From the NCBI RefSeq assembly GCF_932526225.1, contig NC_064039.1, positions 15,520,139 through 15,580,138 of the forward strand: DNA of 60,000 nucleotides, written 5' to 3'. The stretch's first letter is position 1. Each line of letters begins with the position of its first letter. Shown here piece by piece: positions 1-12,000 of this stretch. Below the pieces are notes generated by a model. It saw only the letters and a list, made by a program, of their open reading frames with translations, ran no database searches and was not told the origin of the DNA. Position numbers and translations under genes: made by a program. This DNA comes from Nematostella vectensis. Taxonomy: Eukaryota; Cnidaria; Anthozoa; Actiniaria; Edwardsiidae.

Positions 1-240
1 GGTTGATCCAGGCGTGCCTGGGACTGACATTTTAGAAGAACTGTATGTAATCTAACATTACAAATCTACCACCAATCATCTGTTTTATATATGGTGGCGA
101 CTCATTTGGGCTGGTGCCAACCTCTCTGCTTTCCTTCAAGGAAATCCTAGATCTGCCCCTGTTTACTGTATTCTCCTAGAAAACAAATCCTGCCAGTTTC
201 TTGTTACCAGTATAGTGAGAAAAAGTGCCTTATTTAGATA

Positions 241-363
241 ATGTTTAAATGCCCAATTTTTCTATTTTACTTATCTGGATTGTCAATCTTCTATTTTATT
301 TATCAGGACTATCAATCTTTATTTTATTTATCAGGATTATCAATCACCTATGTTATTTATCAG
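241..363 (+). repeat. Short tandem repeat containing a splice acceptor
   Basis: About four imperfect copies of a 28-30-bp unit precede the CRY-DASH exon. Each contains a version of TTATTTATCAGGA. The last copy supplies the acceptor used in the exon model, so one or two upstream copies also look like usable 3' splice sites. Confidence 0.75.
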
Positions 364-626
364 GATCTAGGACTTGACTGGCGATATGGAGCAGAATGGT
401 TTGAATCTCTTCTATTAGATCATGATGTCTGCTCAAACTATGGCAACTGGAACTATGCCGCAGGTATTGGTAATGATCCAAGAGAGGGCCGCAAGTTTAA
501 CATGGTCAAGCAGGGGCTTGATTATGATCCTGATGGTGATTACATAAAGACATGGGTACCAGAACTAGCAAAGATCCCTGGAGCAAAAGTCCATGTTCCC
601 TGGACACTAAAACCAGGAGAACTGAG
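364..626 (+). CDS. cry-dash: Cryptochrome-DASH, penultimate exon
   Basis: This exon encodes the C-terminal part of the FAD-binding domain of a cryptochrome/photolyase of the DASH class, a blue-light flavoprotein that repairs pyrimidine dimers, mainly in single-stranded DNA. The translation opens with DLGLDWRYGAEWFE and contains DVCSNYGNWNYAAGIGNDPR and KFNMVKQGLDYD, which are hallmark CRY-DASH stretches around the flavin pocket. The acceptor is TTATTTATCAG ending at 363. The donor is GAACTGAG followed by GTGAGT at 627. The exon is 263 bp and ends with two bases of a codon that the next exon completes. The earlier part of the gene lies left of the window. The family call is strong from the sequence itself. 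Confidence 0.93.
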
Positions 627-871
627 GTGAGTTGGTATTTTGTTTTCCAGATTGTTGCACAATGTGATATCTGGGTTGTCATTTTAAGATGATTAATAAA
701 ACTTAGGTATACTGTACTCCCTGGTGCCTCTATAATGACTAGAAAGACTAGGAATTAAAACTATTTGAATAAATTTCAGCCTCTGTCACAGGAGCAAATG
801 GCCAGAGAGATATACTAAAAGCTGGAAAACCTGGTGATCATTGTATTAAAATTTTTTTTTTGTTTCCACAG

Positions 872-1049
872 GTCTTCAGGTGTTGAACTAGGAGTTACCT
901 ATCCCAACCCAATAGTCATAGCCCCTGAATGGGCGCGGCACACCAGTAAGACCATATCTGGGAAGAAGCCATCCAACTTTAATCCCAGACAAAAGGGGGT
1001 GGACTTTTATTTCAAGTCCGCTAATAATGGACCAAGTGGTTCAAGATGA
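872..1049 (+). CDS. cry-dash: Cryptochrome-DASH, last coding exon
   Basis: The acceptor is TTTGTTTCCACAG ending at 871. The first base completes the split Arg codon, and the frame then reads SSGVELGVTYPNPIVIAPEW, followed by a basic tail and a TGA at 1047-1049. The string TYPNPIVIAPEW and the closing GVDFYF segment are typical of the DASH C-terminal extension. The intron between the two exons is 245 bp. A polyadenylation-like AATAAA occurs only downstream, at about 1847, beyond the 64-bp minisatellite, so the 3' UTR may include that array. Confidence 0.92.
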
Positions 1050-1261
1050 TTGAGATAGCTATCTATTAGCTTTTTATGCTCTCACTCAAGATAAGCCAGA
1101 TGGCTTGCAAACATGTTTTTCAGAAACTTATTGAGCATATTGTACAGAAAAGCTGGATTAGCTTAGCTTAGTCAAAATTTCCTTACCAATAATCTCTTAT
1201 AAGGGAATGGTCATTATTTATCTGGGGAGGGCTGAGAAGTTGAATTTTTTTCTTCAAAAAT

Positions 1262-1720
1262 TTCAACCCTCCCTCAATCTAAAGCACACATATGGTAAAC
1301 CTCCCCCAAAAAGGCGACCAAAAATTTAGGCCCTCCCTCAATCTAAAGCACACAAATGGTGACCCTCCCCCAAAAAGGCGACCAAAAATTTAGGCCCTCC
1401 CTCAATCTAAAGCACACAAATGGTGACCCTCCCCCAAAAAGGTGACCAAAAATTTAGGCCCTCCCTCAATCGAAAGCACACAAATGGTGACCCTCCCCCA
1501 AAAAGGCGACCAAAAATTTAGGCCCTCCCTCAATCTAAAGCACACAAATGGTGAACCTCCCCCAAAAAGGCGACCAAAAATTAAGGCCCTCCCTCAATCT
1601 AAAGCACACAAATGGTGAACCTCCCCCAAAAAGGCGACCAAAAATTAAGGCCCTCCTGCAATCTAAAGAACACAAATGATGAACCTCCCCCAAAAAGGTG
1701 ACCAAAAATTTTGGCCCTCC
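1262..1720. repeat. 64-bp minisatellite, about 7 copies
   Basis: A direct tandem repeat with a 64-bp period, measured between successive GGCCCTCC starts at 1329 and 1393. It lies in the intergenic space between the convergent CRY-DASH and haspin genes. The copies differ by a few substitutions such as GGTGACC against GGTGAAC. An open frame on - across it is an artefact of the repeat. Confidence 0.9.
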
Positions 1721-2806
1721 ACCATAACAAAAAAAAAAAAGATAAAAAAAGCATATTGGTAGGTTAATTGAAATTATTAGATGCCCTATGTTTGGCACCT
1801 TCCAGGAGCACCAGAAAATTATATAACTGTATGAGTGCAGAGCCCACAAATAAAATTGAATTTTTTTTTCAAATATATGAAATGCTCATTATTGTTTAAA
1901 CTTAAATGGAAAATAGCATCATTATATCCTTACCAACTGAAATCTTATTTACATATTTTTTCATACCACCAATTTGAGGAGTTAGTAGGGAGGGGAATTT
2001 AAGATGAATTTTTAATTGCAAATTCAGTGATGAAAGTTAATAAAACCAAAACTGCAAAAGATGAAAAAAAAGTAGAAACCACACTTTAGGGGATAATGGT
2101 TTTCAACACCAGTGAAACACAAGTCATGAAAACTTAAACAGAAAGCGCATCACATTTATTTATCTATTTTGTATGGGATCAGGTCTTCCCCATATAAATT
2201 TTGAAATTCCAGACTTTCAAGTAGCTCGGAAGTTTATCAGAATACCTGTTCAAAAAAATAAGGCCCCAACCCCAAATCAACGCTAAAAAAATCGTAACCC
2301 TCTTCACAAGCATAGCAGCCTCCAAAAACAAAAGCACCCTGAAATGGACTCTGGTATATTTCAACTGTTTTCCTTCCAAACCATTTACAGCCATTTTTGA
2401 GACACAAATAATGTGTCTGTTTCTATAAAATTTTGCCATGTATATTATGCAAAGGTGAACACTATGTACAAAATTGGCCTATTGTTCCTATTGATTTCGC
2501 ACCATGGACTACTTCATTCTTTTAAATTATATTACGCTATAAACAATGTTTGAGAATTGCCCCAATTGCAAAACTTCACTAATTTACCAGCTTGTCTCAA
2601 AAACTATTGCTTACTCCTTTACTTGGCATTTCTTCCACATGCTATAAGACACTTTGGATTATTCCAGGTTAGATACAAAGTAGTTAAAACTACCTTTTGA
2701 GGTGACTGGTGACAGGCCAGCTGGATTCTGTAGCGCTTACATAAGCTTACTTGATACTATTTTGCAATGGTCATGACAAACCCTATGACCCTTCCTTATT
2801 GGTGGA
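1721..2806. other. Intergenic / UTR sequence between convergent genes
   Basis: AT-rich sequence without convincing coding potential. It should contain the 3' UTRs of CRY-DASH (+) and haspin (-). I see no RNA gene or transposon end in it. Confidence 0.6.
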
Positions 2807-3002
2807 TTATTCCAAGTCAAATACGCCGTCATGAACTACCTCTTGAGCTGACTGGTAATCTGTGAGAGTTTGTTGAACACACTTCAGCTTTTTCTCAAGT
2901 GTTTTATTCCTGTTAGGGTATTCCTTATTATTTAGGATCTTGTCAGTTAGGTAGTGCAACCAAAGTACATTTGAGTACGGTTTATAGGCTGCCCAGTCGT
3001 CC
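2807..3002 (-). CDS. haspin: Haspin exon 11 (C-terminus, stop)
   Basis: The acceptor is CTTTGATAG. The exon encodes RDDWAAYKPYSNVLWLHYLT through GVFDLE and a TAA at 2809-2807. The YSNVLWLHYLTDK string is diagnostic of the haspin C-lobe. Confidence 0.93.
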
Positions 3003-6000
3003 CTATCAAAGCAAACACAGTTAGTTAATGCAGTAAAGAAGAGCCTAAAGGGTGTTACCGAGCACGACAAATCATCATGTAATAAAGGGGCTAATACTTC
3101 TGTAACAAATCTATGTATTGGGCACCTTTGAGTTCAATTTGACACGCGCTACAGGCCCTATTACAAGCATCGAAAGGGGTGACTTGCACTAAGAAATCAT
3201 GCGACTTTTTGATTGGCGAATTCAAGACAAAATAAACAAAGAAATTGCAGCGGCTATGCCAGAGAACAACAAGGGAGGACTCACATGGTGGAGTGAGGCG
3301 GGCGGGGGGGGGGGGGGGGGGGGGGGGCAAGGGATGCATACCATACAGGTCGTACCCAGAATTTTCCTTGAGGGGGTGCAAAATCCGTAAAAGTGGACAT
3401 AATTTTTAAGAGGGGGGGGGGGGGGGGTTTCTGATAAAAACCTGACCATCCCTGAAAGAACAAAAAGGGATTTTTTAATGCCTTTGCAGTAAAGGGAGAT
3501 TTCTTGTTGGATCTGACCTAGGTAGTAGTTACCTATTACTAGTACTCAACTGACCCTCACCTATTATGGACCCTCATCTTGCGATAGATGTCAAACTGGT
3601 AATCTCCTTGACCCGTAAACATCGACTCGTCTTCTGATAAATCGCAAAACACTGTCACGCCCTCTGCAATAATGATCAGAACAACAAGTGTTTAACAGGA
3701 ACAATTATCATTTCACTAAGACGAATCTTTCTAGTGTTGAATTCTACCACCTTCGCTACAGTATTCAAGTAATGTCGCGAAAATTCCAGGACGAGAACAT
3801 TTGCGCTGTAGATTCAAACATACTCTTCTTTTTTTATATAAGAACGCCAAGACTAAATTTTAAGAACATTGCCGTGGCTCAGATTGCAGTTTTTTTTTTT
3901 TTCCTTTGAGTGATGCGTTCTTACATAAAACAAAAAGAGTATCTTTATTCGCTGGCAAACACAAGATCTTGGAAGGATGGAAGGACAAAAACGAGTTGAT
4001 TCAATAGAAACTCGTTTATTGAGCGCTAAGAACAAAAGCATTTTTGGTCACGTTCTTTTACGTCGTCGTTGCTTGAAGTTTGTTCTTGATACTTTGATTC
4101 AAGTGCTATAACCATTGAGCTCAAGAGGTACTTGTAGATCTTATCCTTCAGGGAAGCAAGTCCTCGTGACAAATTCATCTCATATTTTAATCGTTTTTGC
4201 CTTTGCACTTAGTACAATATCGGGTACTTAAGATTAGCTTTATCTCTAGCGTAATCCAAATTAGGCAACAAATAGAGGAAGGTGAACTGAGGAAAATTAT
4301 GAAATAGACAGTCAATTGAGAAGCATAGAATATTGTTCCAATTCTTTGACACAATAGTCACAAAGAGCAGAATTAGACTCAGTTAAGGAGGATCCTAAAG
4401 AGGGAAAGTTGGAGGGTAAAGATGTGAATAAACGTGAATTAGAATGTCGACACGTGCGGTAGAAGGGAGGCTTTTATCACCCAATCATCACGCTTATTTA
4501 GAACTTTAGTTTTAAAACTAGAATAAGATCCACTTGAGGAGGATCCAAACGAGGGAACGATTGGAGACAAAAAATTAGAATAAACGTGAACAAGAATGTC
4601 GACATTTGCGGTAGAAAGGAAGTTTCTATCACGCAATCATCGCGCTTATTTAGTTTTAAAAGCAGTTGGTCGTGATGCACGCGACGAGCATTGCCCTAAC
4701 GCCTTCCTCACGTGCAGAGTAGGCAACCAGCCCGCGCATAAGAGGGCTCGACTGGGCTTATTACAAGTCAATCCACACAGACGAGCATAGAAACAAGCTA
4801 GCAAATACAAGACCTGTCCAAAACTAAGGATGGTATGGTTGAGCGAGCAGGGATGGTCCACATATAGAAACTACAGAACGACGAGCAAGACCATGGGGCA
4901 GAACGTGTGGGAGAAATCAACAAGATACAATGAAACATTGGAGCTGGTAAAACAATTCAGAGCTTTATTCCAAGAGGGGTTCCATGATTTACGCAAAACA
5001 CGTTATGATACGACTGAACAGAACAGTACTGATACGGGGCTTACATACGCTTTGGAATTCTTCGCAGAGTATTTTCCATCAAAATACCGGGTGGCCTTGT
5101 TTCCGAAAAAAAGCCAACAAACAATGGGAAAAATATAGATGAAGAATATGATAGAGACGGGGGCAAAAACTGCGAGATCTTACAATGGTACAGAAAAGAA
5201 TATGGATTGGCATAAAGACGATGGCCACTGTTACCTCTTGGCGCGGAGATCGTGTATGAAGATCGCATGGCAGGACGCCCTACTCAACGCTCTAAAAGTT
5301 TGACTATTATCGTTTTATCATCTTATATCCTATATTGTTGGCATTTATTTTAAAGTTTAATGGGATTTCTTGCGGAAATGGCAACTGTTTTAACCGCTTT
5401 AGAACGATACATAATCTTATTTTTATTGTTGTTGTTGTTGATACTGCATTGCCCGACCATTATTGACTACCATTATATATTATCATGTGTAATAATAAAA
5501 TAAAATTTGGATATATGGGTAACTGAGTGACGTCAATTACATACATAAATGTCCACGGGCACAAAGCTTGGGATCGAAATTGAGGGTTTTGTGGAGGGAT
5601 GAGCTTTTTAGATTCACGTGTTTATGTCAATAGTGGAAGACGAAAATATGCGAAAAAACAACCCTCTTAAAAAGTTTTATATTGAATTAACCAAATTCAA
5701 TCGAAAGTGTTGCAAATGATTTTTTAAATCAGCAGATGGAAATCGATGCTTTTTTATACTTGACAACTGGGACTCTTAGGCCTAGTTTAAATGCAATTCT
5801 TTCCATGTGCCGTACCAAATGTAAATACATGCAAATAAAGATGAAACAATCGTTCATTTGCAAGTTTTTACGTTAGGAACGGCAAACTGCAAATGGGATA
5901 GATAACAGCAAAAATGTACCAGAAATTCATCAACATTAAGGTTGGATGGCCGCGCAACCCATCACATGGATCTGCGCATGCGCCTAGCGGGGATTGGAAA

Positions 6001-9000
6001 CCACTTCAGTACTGGTCAATGAGAATGCTTCAAAGAATTTGAATGACGTCAGCCAGAAGGCCATTCAGCTGTTGGCAATTGTCGAGAGAGTTCGCAGGCT
6101 ATTGAAAACCACAGTAAGGCCACATGAAGGCGACCAACTTAGCATCTCACGTGAGTTGTTTTAGTCTGTGGACTTGTTCACGTATAGTTGTTCCGATCTA
6201 CGTGACCATGTTTTCAAGGCGCGATTTTAATAATTGCTATCAAATAGAAGATCAGCCAATAACCGAATATTCATCTTTTTTTTATTTCGATAAAACATAA
6301 TTCTCGGAAATAAAAGGCCAATTTACTAAAAAAAATCGTGTTCTTGGGTTTATGAGCTATGAATTAGCAACTACCTTCTAAAAGCTTTTATTAGCATGAT
6401 AGTCAAGCTTCCAATGGCACTTCTACATGACGAAGTCTATAACATGTTTATCTATCGACTGTATGTTTTAGTACTTTTTCTTCGTCCACCGAAGCGAACA
6501 GAGATTGTTAGAACGCTCACCAGAGTGGAAAAACGGAGGCTTTTCGTATTGCGTGTGAACGGTGGAAACGGAGGTTATCGAATAAGGTAACGTCACTGAT
6601 ATTATTCGCGCTTTATTTGCATAAATCAAACAAAAAAACATGGCGGTTGCTATCACTGATAACGCATGCGCATAGAATTCGATCCGCGTTGTGCATGCGC
6701 AGTAGCAGGGGTCAATCGTCACAGCGTAATCGTTTGGACGCCAATACGATTCGAATGCACTTCGTGTGTACGCGTATCTTTTTGAATACGGAGAAAAAAC
6801 ATTTTTTTTCACTGAAATAAAACACATTGGAGAAATAGAAAAAAGTGTGATTATAATTGATTGTTTGATGTCAAAATATAAGAGTATGTTTTGGTAACAG
6901 ACTATCATTATTTAGCGCCCCGGTTGCATATTTGAATCATTACGGTAACTATAAACTACAGTCTCGCTGACGCCTACTTACCTTTTCGAAGCCTGGACAA
7001 GGTAAAGTCGATAAGACTGACGCACAAACCACGAGACTCCACAGTCCATCTCTCCCCGTCCAGCATGTAGACGAGTTGCTTCTCCGCCTTGCGGGCTATC
7101 AGCACGTTACCCCAGTGAAGATCGCGGTGCTCAAACTGCAGCGCGCGTTCCGCCACGGCGAGCGAGACCGCGATCTGATGCAAAACGCTGACTGCTTCCG
7201 GTAGAGACCGGAAGCGGAAGCGCTCCAGGTCCTCGCCCCCGTTGGCGTACTCGAAGATGATGAAATACTGGTCATCGGGGAAGTAATCTGACAGAGAAAA
7301 CGCACGATAACATCGATCTACTCAAACCAGATTGAGAACGCCGGATTATGGTATTTCCAAAGTGGATCGAACGATCTGTTCCCAGATCACTGAATGTCAC
7401 GTGAGGACACTGTCTACCCAGACGCCTAAGTGCTAGCAGAGGAAGGTAGAATATATATACCTGGACGGTAGAATATCTATACCTGGATGGTAGAATATAT
7501 ATACCTGGATGGTAGAATATATATACCTGGACAGTAGAATATATATACCTGGACGGTAGAATATATATACCTGGACGGTAGAATATATATACCTGGATGG
7601 TAGAATATATATACCTGGATGGTAGAATATATATACCTGGACGGTAGAATATATATACCTGGACGGTAGAATATATATACCTGGACGGTAGAATATATAT
7701 ACCTGGACAGTAGAATATATATACCTGGACGGTAGAATATATATACCTGGACGGTAGAATATATATACCTGGACGGTAGAATATATATACCTGGATGGTA
7801 GAATATATATACCTGGATGGTAGAATATATATACCTGGACGGTAGAATATATATACCTGGACGGTAGAATATATATACCTGGACGGTAGAATATATATAC
7901 CTGGATGGTAGAATATATATACCTGGATGGTAGAATATATATACCTGGATGGTAGAATATATATACCTGGACGGTAGAATATATATACCTGGACGGTAGA
8001 ATATATATACCTGGACGGTAGAATATATATACCTGGACGGTAGAATATATATACCTGGACGGTAGAATATATATACCTGGACGGTAGAATATATATACCT
8101 GGACGGTAGAATATATATACCTGGACGGTAGAATATATATACCTGGACGGTAGAATATATATACCTGGACGGTCGTGGTGCTAGAAGAGCAAGGTAGAAT
8201 ATATATACCTGGACGGTAGAATATATATACCTGGACGGTAGAATATATATACCTGGATGGTAGAATATATATACCTGGACGGTAGAATATATATACCTGG
8301 ACGGTAGAATATATATACCTGGACGGTAGAATATATATACCTGGACGGTAGAATATATATACCTGGACGGTAGAATATATATACCTGGACGGTCGTGGTG
8401 CTAGAAGAGCAAGGTAGAATATATATACCTGGACAGTAGAATATATATACCTGGACGGTAGAATATATATACCTGGACGGTAGAATATATATACCTGGAC
8501 GGTAGAATATCTATACCTGGACGGTAGAATATCTATACCTGGACGGTAGAATATCTATACCTGGACGATCGTTTTCTGATTCGTGCTTCTTGTCCCATCT
8601 GTCCCACTCTTTCAGAAGTTGAGGCGGATAGCGGTCCCTCACGAGGCTCACCCTGCAAAGAGAATTGCACCTCTTGCATGATCCACCCCTCCTCTTTCAT
8701 GATCCACCCCTCCTCTTGCATCATCCACCCCTCCTCTTGCATCATCCACCCCTCCTCTTGCATCATCCACCCCTCCTCTTGCATCATCCACCCCTCCTCT
8801 TGCATGATCCACCCCTTTTGCATGATCCACCCCTCCTCTTGCATGATCCACCCCTCCTCTTGCATGATCCACCCCTCCTCTTGCATGATCAACCCCTCCT
8901 CCTGCATGATCCACCCCTCCTCTTGTATGATTAACCCCTCCTCTTGCATGATCCACCCTCCTCTTGCATGATCAACCCCTTCTCTTGCATGATCCACCCC

Positions 9001-12000
9001 TCCTCTTGCATGATCCACCCCTCCTCTTGCATGATCCACCCCTCCTCTTGCATGATCAACCCCTCCTCTTGCATGATCCACCCCTCCTCTTGCATGATCC
9101 ACCCCTCCTCTTGCATGATCAACCCCTCCTCCTGCATGATCCACCCCTCCTCTTGTATGATTAACCCCTCCTCTTGCATGATCCACCCTCCTCTTGCATG
9201 ATCAACCCCTTCTCTTGCATGATCCACCCCTCCTCTTGCATGATCCACCCCTCCTCTTGCATGATCAACCCCTCCTCTTGCATGATCCACCCCTCCTCTT
9301 GCATGATCCACCCCTCCTCTTGCATGATCAACCCCTCCTCCTGCATGATCAACCCCTCCTCTTGTATGATTAACCCCTCCTCTTGCATGATCCACCCCAT
9401 CTCTTGCATGATCCACCCCTCCTCTTGCATGATCCACCCCTTCTCTTGCATGATAAACCCCTCCTCTAGCATGATCAACCCCTCCTCTTGCATGATCAAC
9501 CTCTTTTGCATGATCCACCCCTCCTCTTGCATGATCAACCCCTCCTCTTGCATGATCAACCCCCCATCTTGCATGATCCACCCTCCTCTTGCATGATCAA
9601 CACCCCCCTCTTGTATGATTTACCCCTCCTCTTGTATGATCCACCCCTCCTCTTGCATGATCAACCCCCCTCTTGCATGATCCACCCTCCTCTTGCATGA
9701 TCAACCCCCCCTCTTGCATGATCCACCCCTCCTCTTGCATGATCAACCCCTCCTCTTGTATGATCCACCCCTCCTCTTGCATGATCCACCCCTTTTGCAT
9801 GATCCACCCCTCCTCTTGCATGATCAACCCCTCCTCTTGCATGATCAACCCCCCATCTTGCATGATCCACCCTCCTCTTGCATGATCAACACCCCCCTCT
9901 TGTATGATCCACCCCTCCTCTTGTATGATCCACCCCTCCTCTTGCATGATCAACCCCCCTCTTGCATGATCCACCCTCCTCTTGCATGATCAACCCCCCT
10001 CTTGTATGATCCACCCCTCCTCTTGCATGATCAACCCCTCCTCTTGCATGATCAACCCCTCCTCTTGCATGATCCACCCCTCCTCTTGTATGATCCACCC
10101 CTCCTCTTGCATGATCAACCCCTCCTCTTGTATGATCCACCCCTCCTCTTGCATGATCCACCCCTTCTCTTGCATGATAAACCCCTCCTCTTGCATGATC
10201 AACCCCCCTCTTGCATGATCCACCCCTCCTCTTGCATGATAAACCACTCCTCTTGTATGATCAACCCCTCCTCTTGCATGATCCACCCCTCTTGCATGAT
10301 CCACCCCTCCTCTTGCATGATCAACCCCTCCTCTTGCATGATCAACCCCCCCTCTTGCATGATCTACCCTCCTCTTGCATGATCAACCCCCCCTCTTGTA
10401 TGATCCACCCCTCCTCTTGCATGATCCACCCTCCTCTTGCATGATCAACCCCTCCTCTTGTATGATCCACCCTCCTCTTGCATGATCAACCCCCCCCCTC
10501 TTGTATGATCCACCCCTCCTCTTGGATGATCACCCCTCCTCTTGTATGATCTACCCCTCCTCTTGCATGATCCACCCCTCTTGCATGATCCACCCCTCCT
10601 CTTGCATGATCAACCCCTCCTCTTGTATGATTAACCCCTCCTCTTGTATGATCCACCCCTTCTCTTGCATGATAAACCCCTCCTCTTGCATAATCAACCC
10701 CTCCTCTTGCATGATCAACCCCTCCTCTTGCATGATCCACCCCTCCTCTTGTATGATCCACCCCTTCTCTTGCATGATCAACCCCCCCTCTTGCATGATC
10801 CACCCCTCCTCTTGCATGATCAACCCCCCCTCTTGCATGATCCACCCTCCTCTTGCATGATCAACCCCCCCCCTCTTGTATGATCCACCCCTCCTCTTGC
10901 ATGATCAACCCCCCCTCTTGCATGATCTACCCTCCTCTTGCATGATCAACCCCCCCCTCTTGTATGATCCACCCCTCTTGCATGATCCACCCCTCCTCTT
11001 GCATGATCAACCCCTCCTTTTGCATGATCAACCCCCCTCTTGCATGATCCACCCTCCTCTTGCATGATCAACCCCCCTTCTTGTATGATCCACCCCTCCT
11101 CTTGTATGATCCACCCCTCCTCTTGCATGATCAACCCCCCTCTTGCATGATCCACGCTCCTCTTGCATGATCCACCCCTCCTCTTGCATGATCCACCCCT
11201 CCTCTTGCATGATCCACCCCTCCTCTTGCATGATCCACCCCTTTTGCATGATCCACCCCTCCTCTTGCATGATCAACCCCTCCTCTTGCATGATCAACCC
11301 CTCCTCTTGCATGATCAACCCCCCATCTTGCATGATCCACCCTCCTCTTGCATGATCAACACCCCCCTCTTGTATGATCCACCCCTCCTCTTGTATGATC
11401 CACCCCTCCTCTTGCATGATCAACCCCCCTCTTGCATGATCCACCCTCCTCTTGCATGATCAACCCCCCCTCTTGTATGATCCACCCCTCCTCTTGCATG
11501 ATCCACCCCTCCTCTTGTATGATCCACCCCTCCTCTTGCATGATCCACCCCTCCTCTTGCATGATCCACCCCTTCTCTTGCATGATAAACCCCTCCTCTT
11601 GCATGATCAACCCCCCTCTTGCATGATCCACCCCTCCTCTTGCATGATAAACCCCTCCTCTTGTATGATCAACCCCTCCTCTTGCATGATCCACCCCTCC
11701 TCTTGCATGATCCACCCCTCCTCTTGCATGATCAACCCCTCCTCTTGCATGATCAACCCCCCCTCTTGCATGATCTACCCTCCTCTTGCATGATCAACCC
11801 CCCCTCTTGTATGATCCACCCCTCCTCTTGCATGATCCACCCTCCTCTTGCATGATCAACCCCTCCTCTTGTATGATCCACCCTCCTCTTGCATGATCAA
11901 CCCCCCCCCCCTCTTGTATGATCCACCCCTCCTCTTGGATGATCACCCCTCCTCTTGTATGATCTACCCCTCCTCTTGCATGATCCACCCCTCTTGCATG

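Noticed and set aside
1535-1849. A 104-codon frame on - downstream of CRY-DASH
   Set aside because: Most of it is the 64-bp minisatellite translated on the wrong strand.
3199-3463. Short frames with poly-Gly or poly-Pro
   Set aside because: They are produced by long G runs in a haspin intron.
4830-5138. A 102-codon frame in haspin intron 9
   Set aside because: No recognised family, and its start lies in repetitive DNA. It may be a remnant of an unknown repeat, but I could not support a gene.
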